DNA of 64,000 bases, taken from assembly GCA_020636475.1 (NCBI GenBank), contig JACJXU010000001.1, forward strand, positions 372,001 through 436,000. Reading direction: 5' to 3'. This DNA comes from Chitinophagales bacterium (GTDB lineage: Bacteria > Bacteroidota > Bacteroidia > Chitinophagales > UBA2359). Position 1 is the first letter of the stretch; each line of letters opens with the position of its first letter. The position numbers were made by a program, and so were the translations under genes. Below are positions 35,877-45,139 of the stretch, piece by piece. The notes beneath the pieces were generated by a model that saw only the letters and a program-made list of their open reading frames with translations, searched no databases and was not told where the DNA came from.

Positions 35877-36662
35877 ATGGGAAAAATAATAGCCATAGCC
35901 AACCAAAAAGGAGGCGTAGGAAAAACCACTTCTGCCATAAGCATTGGTGCCGCCTTGGGTGTACTCGACCAAAGGGTGTTGCTTATAGATGCCGACCCGC
36001 AAGCTAATGCAACTTCCGGTTTGGGCATTGACCCCCAAACGGTGGAAAACAGTATTTACGAATGTATTATCGGCGATGCCGACCTGATGGAGTCTATTCG
36101 CGAAACGGGTTCGCCTAATTTGCATATTTTGCCTTCGCATGTAGATTTGGTGGGAGCAGAAATAGAACTGATAAACCAAAACAACCGAGAGTATTTTTTA
36201 AAAGAAGCTCTCGAAAAAATAAAAGCAAATTTCGACTACATCATCATCGACTGCTCGCCTTCTTTGGGCATTATCACCATCAACGCTCTCACTGCCGCCG
36301 ATTCGGTAATTGTGCCGGTACAGTGTGAGTTTTTTGCCTTAGAAGGCTTGGGAAAATTGCTCAATACCATAAAATTAGTGCAAACCCGCCTCAACAAAAA
36401 CCTCGCCGTAGAAGGTATTTTGCTTACAATGTACGACCCGCGCCTGCGCTTGTCCAATCAGGTTGTAGAAGAAGTGCGCCACCATTTCAAAAACTTGGTG
36501 TTCAAAACGCTTATTCATCGTAATACGCGTTTGGGCGAAGCTCCCAGCTATGGACAGTCTATCATTATCTACGATATTCAAAGCAAAGGTGCTTCCAATT
36601 ATATTGGGCTTGCCAAAGAAATAATCCTTAAAAACAGAAAAAAAAGAACTAAAACGTCTTAA
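35877..36662 (+). CDS. parA: Chromosome partitioning ATPase ParA/Soj
   Basis: A 261-residue Walker-type ATPase of chromosome segregation. The deviant Walker A KGGVGKTT (residues 11-18) carries the signature Lys. DADPQANAT, DYIIIDCSPSLG and VPVQCEFFALEGL are the switch regions. It has no N-terminal HTH, so it is of the chromosomal (Soj) type. ParB follows 39 bases later, making a classic parAB unit, with origin-proximal location likely. Confidence 0.96.
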   Translation: MGKIIAIANQKGGVGKTTSAISIGAALGVLDQRVLLIDADPQANATSGLGIDPQTVENSIYECIIGDADLMESIRETGSPNLHILPSHVDLVGAEIELINQNNREYFLKEALEKIKANFDYIIIDCSPSLGIITINALTAADSVIVPVQCEFFALEGLGKLLNTIKLVQTRLNKNLAVEGILLTMYDPRLRLSNQVVEEVRHHFKNLVFKTLIHRNTRLGEAPSYGQSIIIYDIQSKGASNYIGLAKEIILKNRKKRTKTS

Positions 36663-36701
36663 ACTTTATTACATAATAAACAATTTTATAAAACATATTT
36701 T

Positions 36702-37613
36702 TTGAAAAATAAACCCAAAAACAAACGCGATTTAGGTAAAGGTATTCGCGCCTTATTGGAAAACATGGGCGACCTCAACGAAACCGTTATGGATCCTTTG
36801 TTAGAACCGCCCGTAAGTCCGGTTAATTCCATCATCGAAATCGCGTTGGATAAAATAGAACTCAATCCGTTTCAGCCCCGCCTCGCTTTCGACGAAGAGG
36901 CTTTGCAAGATTTAGCAGCTTCGATAAAAACACATGGCGTAGTGCAACCTATTACCGTTCGGCAGCTTACGCAAGAAACGTATCAGCTTATTTCGGGCGA
37001 ACGCCGTTTGCGCGCCGCAAAAATTGCCGGATTGACCGAAGTTCCTGCTTTTGTTCGCACCGCCAACGACCAAGAAATGTTGGAAATCGCGCTTATCGAA
37101 AATATTCAACGCGAAGACCTGAACGCCATAGAAATTTCGATGAATTACCAGCGGCTTTTGGACGAATGTCAGCTTACCCACGAAAGCCTTGCCGAGCGTT
37201 TGGGAAAACCTCGCTCCACCATTACCAACTACTTGCGCTTGCTAAAACTTCCGCCCGAAATTCAACTCGGACTGAAAGGAAAACGCATCTCTATGGGACA
37301 CGCACGCGCCATTTTGGCAACAGACGATGTCAGTGTGCAATTAGTGGTATATAAAGAAATTTTGGCAAAAGACCTTTCGGTGCGCAAAGTGGAGGATTTG
37401 ATGAATGCACTGCTCAAAAGTTACGCAAGTGAAACACCCAAATCCGACAAAAAAGCCTTGTCGGGGACTTACAAACAAATTCAGGACAATTTGCAAGATA
37501 AGTTAGAGTCGCGCGTACACCTGAAAGTGCGCAATAATGGCAAAGGAGAAATCGTTATTCCGTTTCAAACAGCAGAAGACCTCAGCCGTATTCTTCAGCT
37601 TTTCGATTTGTAA
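36702..37613 (+). CDS. parB: Chromosome partitioning protein ParB/Spo0J
   Basis: A 303-residue CTP-dependent clamp that loads at parS. The start is TTG 36702, giving LKNKPKNKRDLGKGIRALLENM, the usual ParA-stimulating N-terminus. The ParB/Srx box shows LNPFQPRLAFDEEAL, HGVVQPITVR and ISGERRLRAAKIAGL. The HTH region has ESLAERLGKPRSTITNYLRLLKLP and ISMGHARAIL. The C-terminal dimer domain is short. It is probably co-transcribed with parA and DUF5683. I saw no perfect parS 16-mer but did not search exhaustively. Confidence 0.95.
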   Translation: MKNKPKNKRDLGKGIRALLENMGDLNETVMDPLLEPPVSPVNSIIEIALDKIELNPFQPRLAFDEEALQDLAASIKTHGVVQPITVRQLTQETYQLISGERRLRAAKIAGLTEVPAFVRTANDQEMLEIALIENIQREDLNAIEISMNYQRLLDECQLTHESLAERLGKPRSTITNYLRLLKLPPEIQLGLKGKRISMGHARAILATDDVSVQLVVYKEILAKDLSVRKVEDLMNALLKSYASETPKSDKKALSGTYKQIQDNLQDKLESRVHLKVRNNGKGEIVIPFQTAEDLSRILQLFDL

Positions 37614-37628
37614 TTTTTTCAATTTTTC

Positions 37629-38651
37629 ATGTTTTTGCGCAGTTTTTTTCTTTGTGGATTCCTGTGTGTATTTTGGATAAACTTACACGCATGCCCTTTC
37701 GCGCCCGATAGCTTGTTGGTGCAGGCGGATACAACTTTGGTAGTTTCTGATACTACAAACACTGTGGTGCAAGACAGCATAGCTCCTCCACAAAAGTATT
37801 GGCGATTGGGAATTATTGATTCATTGCCCATACCACTCCAAAAACCATATCAAGCGGCAATAGCTTCGGCATTGTTGCCCGGTTTGGGACAAATAAATAA
37901 CGGACAAATGCCGAAAGGAATAGCTTATTTTGGCGGCGTGGCTTCGTTAAGTACGGCAGGTTTCATATTGCGAAAAGATTATAAAAACTATAATACTGCC
38001 TACAACCAACGCTTGGCGGGTGTATTTGACGACCCATTTTTCCATTTAAGCGATGAAGCCTTGCGACTGAAGATGCAAAAAACGCAAAAACAATATAAAA
38101 CCGCCTTTACGTTTGCTTCCATTTTGTACGGCATAAATGTCTTGGATGCGTTCATTTTTAAAAGTATGCAAGTAGCTTATCCGCCTAAAAGTCATTCTCC
38201 CTACTTGGCAGCATTTAAATCCACCGTTTTGCCCGGCTGGGGGCAAGTATATAACAAAAAATACTGGAAAATTCCCATTATTTATGCAGGATTGGGTACT
38301 TCTATTTACTACATTTACACCAATGCCGACATTCAGCAAGCATTTAAAGAAGCCTACGAGCAACGCGATAATGCTGACTTTGTGCCAGACCCGCGCGTAG
38401 CGGGTTATAATGATGAAACCTTGCTGCGTGGCAGACAAATTTATTTGCGCAATACCGAAGTGGCAGTTTTGGTAACGGCAGCTATTTACGTACTCAATAT
38501 TTTAGATGCCACCGTCGATGCACATTTGTACGATTTTGATGTGGACGATGCTATTTCTCAGCGTTTTCAGTGGCAATTCGCGCCCGAAAATATTGTTTAC
38601 AACAACAAGCAAACACTAAGTTGGCAGTTGCGTTGTAGTTGGCAGTTTTAG
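37629..38651 (+). CDS. DUF5683 family membrane protein
   Basis: A 340-residue protein 15 bases after parB. A hydrophobic N-terminal signal is followed by two copies of a TM-associated motif: PYQAAIASALLPGLGQINNGQMPKG and SPYLAAFKSTVLPGWGQVYNKKYWK. Each is followed by membrane helices. The P-G-(L/W)-GQ motif is typical of DUF5683, a family regularly placed after parB in Bacteroidota. Its function is unknown; its place suggests an envelope link to chromosome segregation, which is only inference. Confidence 0.88.
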   Translation: MFLRSFFLCGFLCVFWINLHACPFAPDSLLVQADTTLVVSDTTNTVVQDSIAPPQKYWRLGIIDSLPIPLQKPYQAAIASALLPGLGQINNGQMPKGIAYFGGVASLSTAGFILRKDYKNYNTAYNQRLAGVFDDPFFHLSDEALRLKMQKTQKQYKTAFTFASILYGINVLDAFIFKSMQVAYPPKSHSPYLAAFKSTVLPGWGQVYNKKYWKIPIIYAGLGTSIYYIYTNADIQQAFKEAYEQRDNADFVPDPRVAGYNDETLLRGRQIYLRNTEVAVLVTAAIYVLNILDATVDAHLYDFDVDDAISQRFQWQFAPENIVYNNKQTLSWQLRCSWQF

Positions 38652-38757
38652 TGGATTAAATTTTGTGCGACTTAGTGTTGTATTCTATGTATTATACAAA
38701 ATATTTTATTATATATATACATTGTATTAAAGTATTTTTTATTTATTTTCAGTTATC

Positions 38758-39588
38758 TCATTTATAGGCGATTACTATTGAATCGTCTTTTGCGTAAATA
38801 TCTCCCACAGAAACCGGGCTATAACCATTTCTTCGCTTGAAATTGTAATGATAATATCCGTTAATTTTGTCATTCAATATGTCGTTATAACTCCAAGTCG
38901 GTAAGTTCAGTAAAGTATCCACAGTTTTTAGACTGTCAGCCGCTAATAGTCCAAGGTAGGTGTTCTCGTAGTCAGAAAAAATTAAGTAATTCTCATTATT
39001 ATACGGAAAGAAGATACTAAACGTTAATCCAATAGTGTCAATTAAAACAGTTCCTTGATTTTCAAGTTTTTTCCATATTTCATATTCACTTAGGTTTGGA
39101 TATTTATTGAGTTTCCATTCTGTCTTAAGACTGTCTATATGAACATTAGCTAACTCTTTGGGCGATTTAAAAAATTGAACTTTTCCAGACCCGTCTAAAT
39201 GAGCCAAAGACTCCGTAATGTAATACCCTTCTTGTCTTTTGTCTATCATTATAGGACATGTACATTCGAGGTAATAAATAGAATCCTTTAATTTTTTGTC
39301 TTGAAACATCAAAGCACCACCAAATTCTCCCATGCAATATCCATAGACTAAAAATTCATCGTCAGAATAATATAGTTTACCAATTGGAGTGCTTTCTTGT
39401 GAAAATAATATGCCAATTTTTTGCTGATTTTCATCTAACAAATGAGCTTTCTGCCAGGTCGTAAAATCAATTGAATCTTTAGGGTTGTCCAAATTAAAAA
39501 CAGTTGTTTTAAAATTAACTGAATTTATTTGAACTTCCGTTTTGCAACCAATTAAAAACAATATTAGTATGGCTATGATTTGTCTCAT
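38758..39588 (-). CDS. Predicted lipoprotein, no known domain
   Basis: I use ATG 39588, giving MRQIIAILILFLIGCKTE with lipobox LIGC, so Cys15 should be lipidated. The remaining ~260 residues are beta-rich and acidic, with no recognised domain (YGYCMGEFGGALMF, WSYNDILNDKINGYYHYNFKRRNGY). The A+T-rich coding suggests recent acquisition. It lies downstream of the response regulator on the same strand with a 42-base gap; a functional link is not evident. Confidence 0.72.
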   Translation of the reverse strand: MRQIIAILILFLIGCKTEVQINSVNFKTTVFNLDNPKDSIDFTTWQKAHLLDENQQKIGILFSQESTPIGKLYYSDDEFLVYGYCMGEFGGALMFQDKKLKDSIYYLECTCPIMIDKRQEGYYITESLAHLDGSGKVQFFKSPKELANVHIDSLKTEWKLNKYPNLSEYEIWKKLENQGTVLIDTIGLTFSIFFPYNNENYLIFSDYENTYLGLLAADSLKTVDTLLNLPTWSYNDILNDKINGYYHYNFKRRNGYSPVSVGDIYAKDDSIVIAYK

Positions 39589-39630
39589 TTTAAGATACTG
39601 CCTATACAAGATAACACAATCCCCAAGAAT

Positions 39631-40329
39631 TTAATTCTCAGTAAACCTATACCCAATCCCTCTTACCGAATGAAAATAAATGGGATTGCGCGGGTCTTCT
39701 TCAAAGTATTTCCGAAACGACAAAATAAAATTGTCGATGGTGCGCGTAGAAGGATACACATCGTAGCCCCAAACGCTCTGTAAAATGTGTTCGCGCGAAA
39801 CCACTTCATCTTTTCGTTCAATAAGCAATTTTAATAGACGCGCCTCTTTTTTGGTTAAATGCACCAAACCTTCTTTGGTATTAGCTTCGTAAGTAGCAAA
39901 GTTTACCTTGTTGCCACCAAATTCGTAGGTCTGAAAAATATTTTCCTCCGCCGTAGGTTTTACCGTGCGCCGAATAAGTGCTTTTACGCGCAAGAGAAAC
40001 TCCTGCAAATTAAAGGGTTTGGTAATATAATCGTCGGCACCCAAGCGCAATCCGGCAATTTTGTCGTGGGTACTATTTTTTGCCGTTAAAAAAAGAATAG
40101 GCACTTCGGCATTTTCCAAACGGATATTTTCGCAAATTTGCAAACCATCAATTTCCGGCAACATTATATCCAAAATAATCAGATTGAAACGCTGTTCTTT
40201 AAAAAAATTCAATGCCTCCAAGCCCGAAGCCGTAGCCACTACTTCGTAGTTTTCCAATTCAAGATTGAGTTTGATGGCTTCTTGTAAGTTTTCCTCATCT
40301 TCTACTAACAATATGCGTAAGTCTTTCAT
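39631..40329 (-). CDS. OmpR/PhoB-family response regulator
   Basis: A 232-residue two-component regulator. The receiver (1-120) has the acidic pocket Glu10/Asp11, phospho-acceptor Asp54 (ILDIMLP), Thr82 and Lys104 (ITKPF). The C-terminal winged helix (about 135-230) includes LTKKEARLLKLLIERKDEVVSREHILQSVWG and TRTIDNFILSFRKYFEEDPRNP. All key residues are present. No histidine kinase gene lies beside it within the window. Confidence 0.94.
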   Translation of the reverse strand: MKDLRILLVEDEENLQEAIKLNLELENYEVVATASGLEALNFFKEQRFNLIILDIMLPEIDGLQICENIRLENAEVPILFLTAKNSTHDKIAGLRLGADDYITKPFNLQEFLLRVKALIRRTVKPTAEENIFQTYEFGGNKVNFATYEANTKEGLVHLTKKEARLLKLLIERKDEVVSREHILQSVWGYDVYPSTRTIDNFILSFRKYFEEDPRNPIYFHSVRGIGYRFTEN

Positions 40330-40424
40330 AATATTTTTTTCTTTAAAGATGCTGTGTTTTTGGTAAAAAAGAAATAGCTATGCGAATTTTTGACAATAAT
40401 ATGACTTTTGCGCCTCCAAAAAAA

Positions 40425-41264
40425 CTACTTTTTGCCAAATGCCCATTGCAAAAAAGCAGGCATCGCTGCTGCCCAAGTAGCAATATCGTGCTTGCCTTGC
40501 GGAATTTCCAAATATTGTACGTCATAAAACGGGCGATAAGCCTTGCAAATAAGTGCCTGACAAGTGTCGAGCGTATCATCAATAGCATCAATAATGCCGT
40601 TGTGGTTGCGGTCGTCTGTTTCATCTTCGGTGCCTGCCTGAAACCAAAACTGTAAGTTCGGCTTGTATTGGCTTTTAAAAATATCGTCAATAACCAATCG
40701 TCCTTGGTCGGGCTGGCTGCTGGCTGCGCGCGTTTTGCGCCACCACAATGCACCGGAAAAAACACCAACTTTATCGAAAACACTATCGCTTTGCCAAGCA
40801 ATATCTAATGCCGAAATCCCACCGAGAGAAAAACCCGCAATGCAATGATTAGCGGCGGCGGCTTGGAAGTTTTTTTGTAAATATGGCAGCAACTCTTCGA
40901 GGATAAAATGACGATACTGCGGAGCTTTTTTGCCATGATTATACAAGTTGCCTTCACTACCCCAACCATAGTCTTGCATACGATTTGCAGCGTGAATAGC
41001 AGCTACGGCAAAAGCTGTGTGTAATTTTTTTGCAGAAAATTTTTCTAAAATGGATAAAAGATTCATTTTTACACTATCTTGACCATCGTTGAGCAACAAA
41101 AAAGTGATATTTTGTGCTTGTTTTACAGGTAAAAAAAGTGAAATGGTATAAGTTGAGCCTGTATTTTTCGAGCTTAATTCGACGTTTTGTTGCCGCCACG
41201 AGTGTATATTTAGCGTATGCTTAAAAAAAATATCACGCAAGAATTGTATCATAGGTAAACGCAT
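40425..41264 (-). CDS. Alpha/beta-hydrolase, esterase-D/Fes type
   Basis: A 279-residue putative esterase without signal peptide. The nucleophile elbow is GFSLGG (Ser146), the acid is probably in the GTEDETDDRN loop, and the His is in QGKHDIATW near the C-terminus. NDGQD near 60 fits the oxyanion region of the esterase D family. It is transcribed away from a second, unrelated-looking esterase at 41355; the 90-base divergent gap suggests joint regulation with the ligase cluster. Confidence 0.85.
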   Translation of the reverse strand: MRLPMIQFLRDIFFKHTLNIHSWRQQNVELSSKNTGSTYTISLFLPVKQAQNITFLLLNDGQDSVKMNLLSILEKFSAKKLHTAFAVAAIHAANRMQDYGWGSEGNLYNHGKKAPQYRHFILEELLPYLQKNFQAAAANHCIAGFSLGGISALDIAWQSDSVFDKVGVFSGALWWRKTRAASSQPDQGRLVIDDIFKSQYKPNLQFWFQAGTEDETDDRNHNGIIDAIDDTLDTCQALICKAYRPFYDVQYLEIPQGKHDIATWAAAMPAFLQWAFGKK

Positions 41265-41354
41265 TTATTTTATGTTCATCTTTGCAAAAGAATAATTATT
41301 TTCTCACAAAAACAACACACACACAATTTAACTAATCCTTCTAAAATTTACTTC

Positions 41355-42065
41355 GTGAAAGAACAATACGTAAAATGGTATTCTCCGACTTTGAGTATGG
41401 ACATTGAAATGGAAATAGTAGGCGAACGCGGCTATCCGGTGTTAATGTTTCCTACTTCATTTGGTCGCTACTACCAGAACAAGGACTTCAAACTGATAGA
41501 ATCGGCAAGGTGGTTTGTCGAAAATGGTTTTGTAAAATTCTATTGTATTGACAGCGTAGATCAGTACAGTTGGTACAATAAAAAAATTCATCCGGCGGAC
41601 CGTGTAAAAAACCACGTTTGGTACGACAAAATGTTGTATCACGAATTAGTGCCGCGCATGCAAGCCGAAACAGGTGTAGGACGCGTGGCAGTAGGTGGTT
41701 GTAGTTTTGGTGGGTATCATGCTACCAACTTTGGTTTTCGCCATCCCGATGTAGTAAAATACGTGTTTAATATGGGTGCTGCTTTCGATATTAAGTCGCA
41801 CCTGAACGGCTACTATGACGATAATGTGTATTTCAACAATCCGATGGATTTTATTCCCGATAGCTGGAATGATTATTTCAGAGATTTTCTGGTGGTGCTG
41901 GGCGTGGGCGAATACGATTTTTGCCTTGATGCCAATATTCGCCTGTCGGAATTGCTAAACCGCAAAGGCATTGCCAACTGGTTGGACGTAGTGGAAGGTG
42001 GTATTCACGATTGGCCCGCTTGGCGTTGGATGTTTCCGCATTATTTGAGTTTACTTGTAAATTAA
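41355..42065 (+). CDS. Esterase-family alpha/beta-hydrolase, first gene of amidoligase cluster
   Basis: A 236-residue cytoplasmic protein starting at GTG 41355. MFPTSFGRYYQ is the oxyanion strand, GGCSFGG (Ser117 in G-x-S-x-G) the nucleophile elbow, and GGIHDW the C-terminal His. It belongs to the esterase-D-like family often found beside ATP-grasp and GCS2 genes. The next gene starts 34 bases on. In such settings it could release or trim a ligase product; the substrate is unknown. Confidence 0.87.
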   Translation: MKEQYVKWYSPTLSMDIEMEIVGERGYPVLMFPTSFGRYYQNKDFKLIESARWFVENGFVKFYCIDSVDQYSWYNKKIHPADRVKNHVWYDKMLYHELVPRMQAETGVGRVAVGGCSFGGYHATNFGFRHPDVVKYVFNMGAAFDIKSHLNGYYDDNVYFNNPMDFIPDSWNDYFRDFLVVLGVGEYDFCLDANIRLSELLNRKGIANWLDVVEGGIHDWPAWRWMFPHYLSLLVN

Positions 42066-42099
42066 ATTTTAATCAAAAAATATATAAAACAAAATTCCT

Positions 42100-43122
42100 A
42101 TGAAAAAAATTGGTATATTGTATGGTATGGAAAATACCTTTCCACAAGCATTTGTGGAGGCAGTAAACAACTTAAAACTAAAAGATATTTCAGCCGAATC
42201 GGTACGTGTGGACGTAGTAGAACAAGGCGCACCTACTGATTATGCGGTAATGATTGACCGTATTTCGCAAGATGTGCCTTTTTATCGCGCTTATGTAAAA
42301 AATGCAGCCTTAACCGGAACGGCAGTTATCAACAATCCATTTTGGTTTAGTGCCGATGAAAAGTTTTTCAACAATGCACTAATGGTACAAATAGGCGTGC
42401 CTGTACCCAACACAGTATTGCTGCCTTCGCACGAACGCCCGGACGATACCAGCGATAATTCTTTCAGAAATATGATTTTTCCTCTGAGTTGGGAAAAAAT
42501 ATTCGATTACGTAGGCTTTCCTGCATATATGAAACCTCACGCAGGCGGTGGCTGGAAACACGTGTATAAAGTGGACAATCCTCAAGAGTTGTTCGATGCA
42601 CATCGCAAAACCGGACAGTTGGTAATGATGCTGCAAGAAGAAATAAAATTTGAGCAATATTTTCGCTGCTATTGCTTAGGGCAAAAGTACGTGCGTATTA
42701 TGGAATACGAGCCACGCAATCCGCACCATTTGCGCTATGTACACGGACATTATCCGGTAGAAAAGAAGATGTTGCAACAATGCGAGGAAATTGTCTTGAA
42801 AATAAATCAAGCACTCGGCTACGATTTCAATACCGTAGAGTTGGCAGTACGCAATGGTGTGCCTTATGCCATAGACTTTTGCAATCCTGCACCCGATGCC
42901 GATGTACATTCTGTAGGGCAGGAAAATTTTGAATGGGTAGTAAATACTGCCGCAAAAATGGCAGTAGAAAAAGCCAAAAGCTACAAAAAAGGAAAACCTA
43001 ATTTGTCGTGGGGTAAATTTGTACAAAGCTCTGCCGCAGGTATCGAAGCGAAAGCGATGTTTGCCGCTGCCGCCAAAGCCAAATCTACTGCCGCAAAAAG
43101 CAGTGCTGCTAAAACAAAATAA
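42100..43122 (+). CDS. ATP-grasp ligase (RimK-like)
   Basis: A 340-residue ATP-grasp protein: an N-terminal pre-ATP domain (MKKIGILYGMENTFPQAF), then KPHAGGGWKHV (Lys145, Gly149-151), the ATP-binding loop, QEEIKFEQYFRCYCLGQKYVRIMEYEP, and YDFNTVELAVRNGVPYAIDFCNPAPD, which carries the Mg-binding Glu/Asp/Asn set. The last ~25 residues are a low-complexity Ala/Lys/Ser tail. It should join a carboxylate to an amine or thiol with ATP. It sits between the esterase and the GCS2 ligase with 34-36 base gaps. Confidence 0.88.
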   Translation: MKKIGILYGMENTFPQAFVEAVNNLKLKDISAESVRVDVVEQGAPTDYAVMIDRISQDVPFYRAYVKNAALTGTAVINNPFWFSADEKFFNNALMVQIGVPVPNTVLLPSHERPDDTSDNSFRNMIFPLSWEKIFDYVGFPAYMKPHAGGGWKHVYKVDNPQELFDAHRKTGQLVMMLQEEIKFEQYFRCYCLGQKYVRIMEYEPRNPHHLRYVHGHYPVEKKMLQQCEEIVLKINQALGYDFNTVELAVRNGVPYAIDFCNPAPDADVHSVGQENFEWVVNTAAKMAVEKAKSYKKGKPNLSWGKFVQSSAAGIEAKAMFAAAAKAKSTAAKSSAAKTK

Positions 43123-43158
43123 TTTCAAGAAACCGATTGTTTAAAAACTGAAATCTGA

Positions 43159-44265
43159 ATGTCTATGAACCACCAATTTACGCTGGGAATAGAAGAAGAA
43201 TATATGATTCTCGACCCCGAAACCTGTGAATTGAAATCGCACGACCAAAAAATTGTAGAAATAGCGTCCAAGGTATTAGACGACCAAGTGAAAGCCGAAA
43301 TGCACCAAGCAGTAGTAGAAGTAGGCACCAGTGTTTGTAAAGATGTGGACGAAGCATTTTCCGAAATAAAAAAACTGCGCCGCGCGGTTGCCGAAATAGC
43401 CGATAGCTTGAATTTGTGCATTGGCGCATCGGGAACGCACCCGTTTACCCACTGGTCCACACAATTTATTACGCCCAATCCGCGCTATCAGGATATCGTG
43501 AACGAAATGCAGGAAGCCGCGCGCTCCAATCTCATTTTTGGCTTGCACGTTCACGTGGGTATTGAAGATAAAAACTTGGCAGTACACTTGCTCAATATGA
43601 TGCGCTACTTTTTGCCGCATATTTTTGCACTAAGCACCAACTCGCCTTTTTGGGAAGGGCGCAATACTGGTTTTAAGTCTTTTCGCACCAAAGTATTTGA
43701 GCGTTTTCCCAGAACCGGCTTGCCCGATTATTTTCAAAACTACGACGATTTGCAAAACTATGTAAATCTTTTGGTAAAAACGGGTTGTATCGACAATACC
43801 AAAAAAATATGGTGGGACTTGCGCGTGCATCCGTTTTTCCCGACCGTAGAATTTAGAATTTGCGACATTCCTATGCGCGTGGAAGAAACGGCAATGTTGG
43901 CAGCATTGTTTCAGGCATTGGTAGTAAAATTGTACAATTTGCGCCAGCAAAACCTAAACTTCATGATTTATAGCCGCGCCCTTATCAATGAAAACAAATG
44001 GCGTGCCTCGCGCTATGGTATTGATGGAAAACTCATCGATTTTGGTAAAGAAATAGAAGTCCCTACCCGAAAACTTATCTTAGAGTTGTTGGATTTTGTG
44101 GACGATGTGGTAGATGATTTAGGCAGCCGCCAGCACATTGAGTATGCGCACAAAATTTTGGAAGAAGGCTCTGGTGCCGACCGACAACTGGATGTATATG
44201 AAAAAACAGGCAGTTTGAAAGAGGTGGTAAACTATATTGCTGCCGAAACCATTAGAAATTGCTAA
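43159..44265 (+). CDS. GCS2-type carboxylate-amine ligase (YbdK family)
   Basis: A 368-residue glutamine-synthetase-fold ligase. The N-terminus has FTLGIEEEYMILDP (Glu12-14), the first metal-binding block. EVGTSVC, GASGTHPF, FGLHVHVGI, STNSPFWEGRNTGFKSFR and FRICDIPMRVEE follow, covering the family signatures. GCS2 proteins couple glutamate (or another acid) to an amine such as cysteine. Ending RN-C is ordinary. With the ATP-grasp protein it could build a short peptide-like compound. Confidence 0.92.
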   Translation: MSMNHQFTLGIEEEYMILDPETCELKSHDQKIVEIASKVLDDQVKAEMHQAVVEVGTSVCKDVDEAFSEIKKLRRAVAEIADSLNLCIGASGTHPFTHWSTQFITPNPRYQDIVNEMQEAARSNLIFGLHVHVGIEDKNLAVHLLNMMRYFLPHIFALSTNSPFWEGRNTGFKSFRTKVFERFPRTGLPDYFQNYDDLQNYVNLLVKTGCIDNTKKIWWDLRVHPFFPTVEFRICDIPMRVEETAMLAALFQALVVKLYNLRQQNLNFMIYSRALINENKWRASRYGIDGKLIDFGKEIEVPTRKLILELLDFVDDVVDDLGSRQHIEYAHKILEEGSGADRQLDVYEKTGSLKEVVNYIAAETIRNC

Positions 44266-44274
44266 ATTTTGCAC

Positions 44275-44282
44275 TATTTTTG
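44275..44282 (+). promoter_or_regulatory. Putative -7 box (TATTTTTG) before the glutamine amidotransferase gene
   Basis: TATTTTTG matches TAnnTTTG and lies 23 bases before the ATG at 44306, in the 40-base gap after the GCS2 gene. No well-spaced -33 box is seen, so this may be an internal booster promoter within the cluster. Confidence 0.4.
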
Positions 44283-44305
44283 CATGATAAATAAATAAAA
44301 GCAAT

Positions 44306-45133
44306 ATGCAAGCAGATTTACGAATAGCTATTTTGGATATGTACATGGGCGAACCCAATCAGGGAATGCGCTGTATCTTTGAAATAATTGAAGACTTCGG
44401 TCGCAATAATGGCTTAGAAATAGAAACCATCACCTACGATGTGCGCAATACTGCCGAAGTTGCCGACTTGAGTTTCGATGTATATATTTCTACCGGAGGT
44501 CCCGGAAGTCCGTTAGATAGTGAGGGTTCGCTTTGGGAAAAACGCTATTTCGATTTGATGGATAAAATAAGACAGTACAATTTTCTAAATCCCGAACACA
44601 AGAAAAATGTCTTTTTAATTTGTCACTCCTTTCAAATTTATTGCCGATACTACGAATTGGCGACGGTAAACAAGCGTAAATCTACTTCCTTTGGCGTATT
44701 CCCTGTGCATTGTACACATGCAGGCATGCGCGAACCTTTTTTTGAACAATTAAGCGAAGTTTTCTGGATAGTCGATTCGCGCGATTATCAGGTAGTAAAA
44801 CCCGATATTCACAAAATTCATGAAAGAGGAGGTGCTGTGTTGTGCATTGAAAAAGTGCGCCCGCATATTCCCTTAGAGCGCGCTACGATGGCTATCCGTT
44901 TTGATGATGCATTTTTTGGCACACAGTTTCATCCCGAAGCCGACCCAATAGGAATGTTGCAATATTTGCGCACCGACGAAAAACGCAAGCATATTGTAGA
45001 ACATTATGGACAGGAGAAGTACAATTTTATCTTGGATACCTTAGACGATACAGACAAAATTATTCTTACTTACAACACCATTCTACCCAATTTTTTACAT
45101 CACGCTATACGCAAAGAACAGTTGGTTTATTAG
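44306..45133 (+). CDS. Class I glutamine amidotransferase (GMP synthase-like)
   Basis: A 275-residue GATase-1 protein. Cys106 in LICHSFQ is the nucleophile, and His209/Glu211 in QFHPEAD complete the triad. STGGPGSPLD is the usual oxyanion loop. It would release ammonia from glutamine for a partner synthetase or hydrolyse a gamma-glutamyl bond. The C-terminal ~60 residues are a helical extension unlike plain GATases. As the fourth gene after esterase, ATP-grasp and GCS2, it probably acts on the same small molecule. Confidence 0.9.
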   Translation: MQADLRIAILDMYMGEPNQGMRCIFEIIEDFGRNNGLEIETITYDVRNTAEVADLSFDVYISTGGPGSPLDSEGSLWEKRYFDLMDKIRQYNFLNPEHKKNVFLICHSFQIYCRYYELATVNKRKSTSFGVFPVHCTHAGMREPFFEQLSEVFWIVDSRDYQVVKPDIHKIHERGGAVLCIEKVRPHIPLERATMAIRFDDAFFGTQFHPEADPIGMLQYLRTDEKRKHIVEHYGQEKYNFILDTLDDTDKIILTYNTILPNFLHHAIRKEQLVY

Positions 45134-45139
45134 AAAAAA

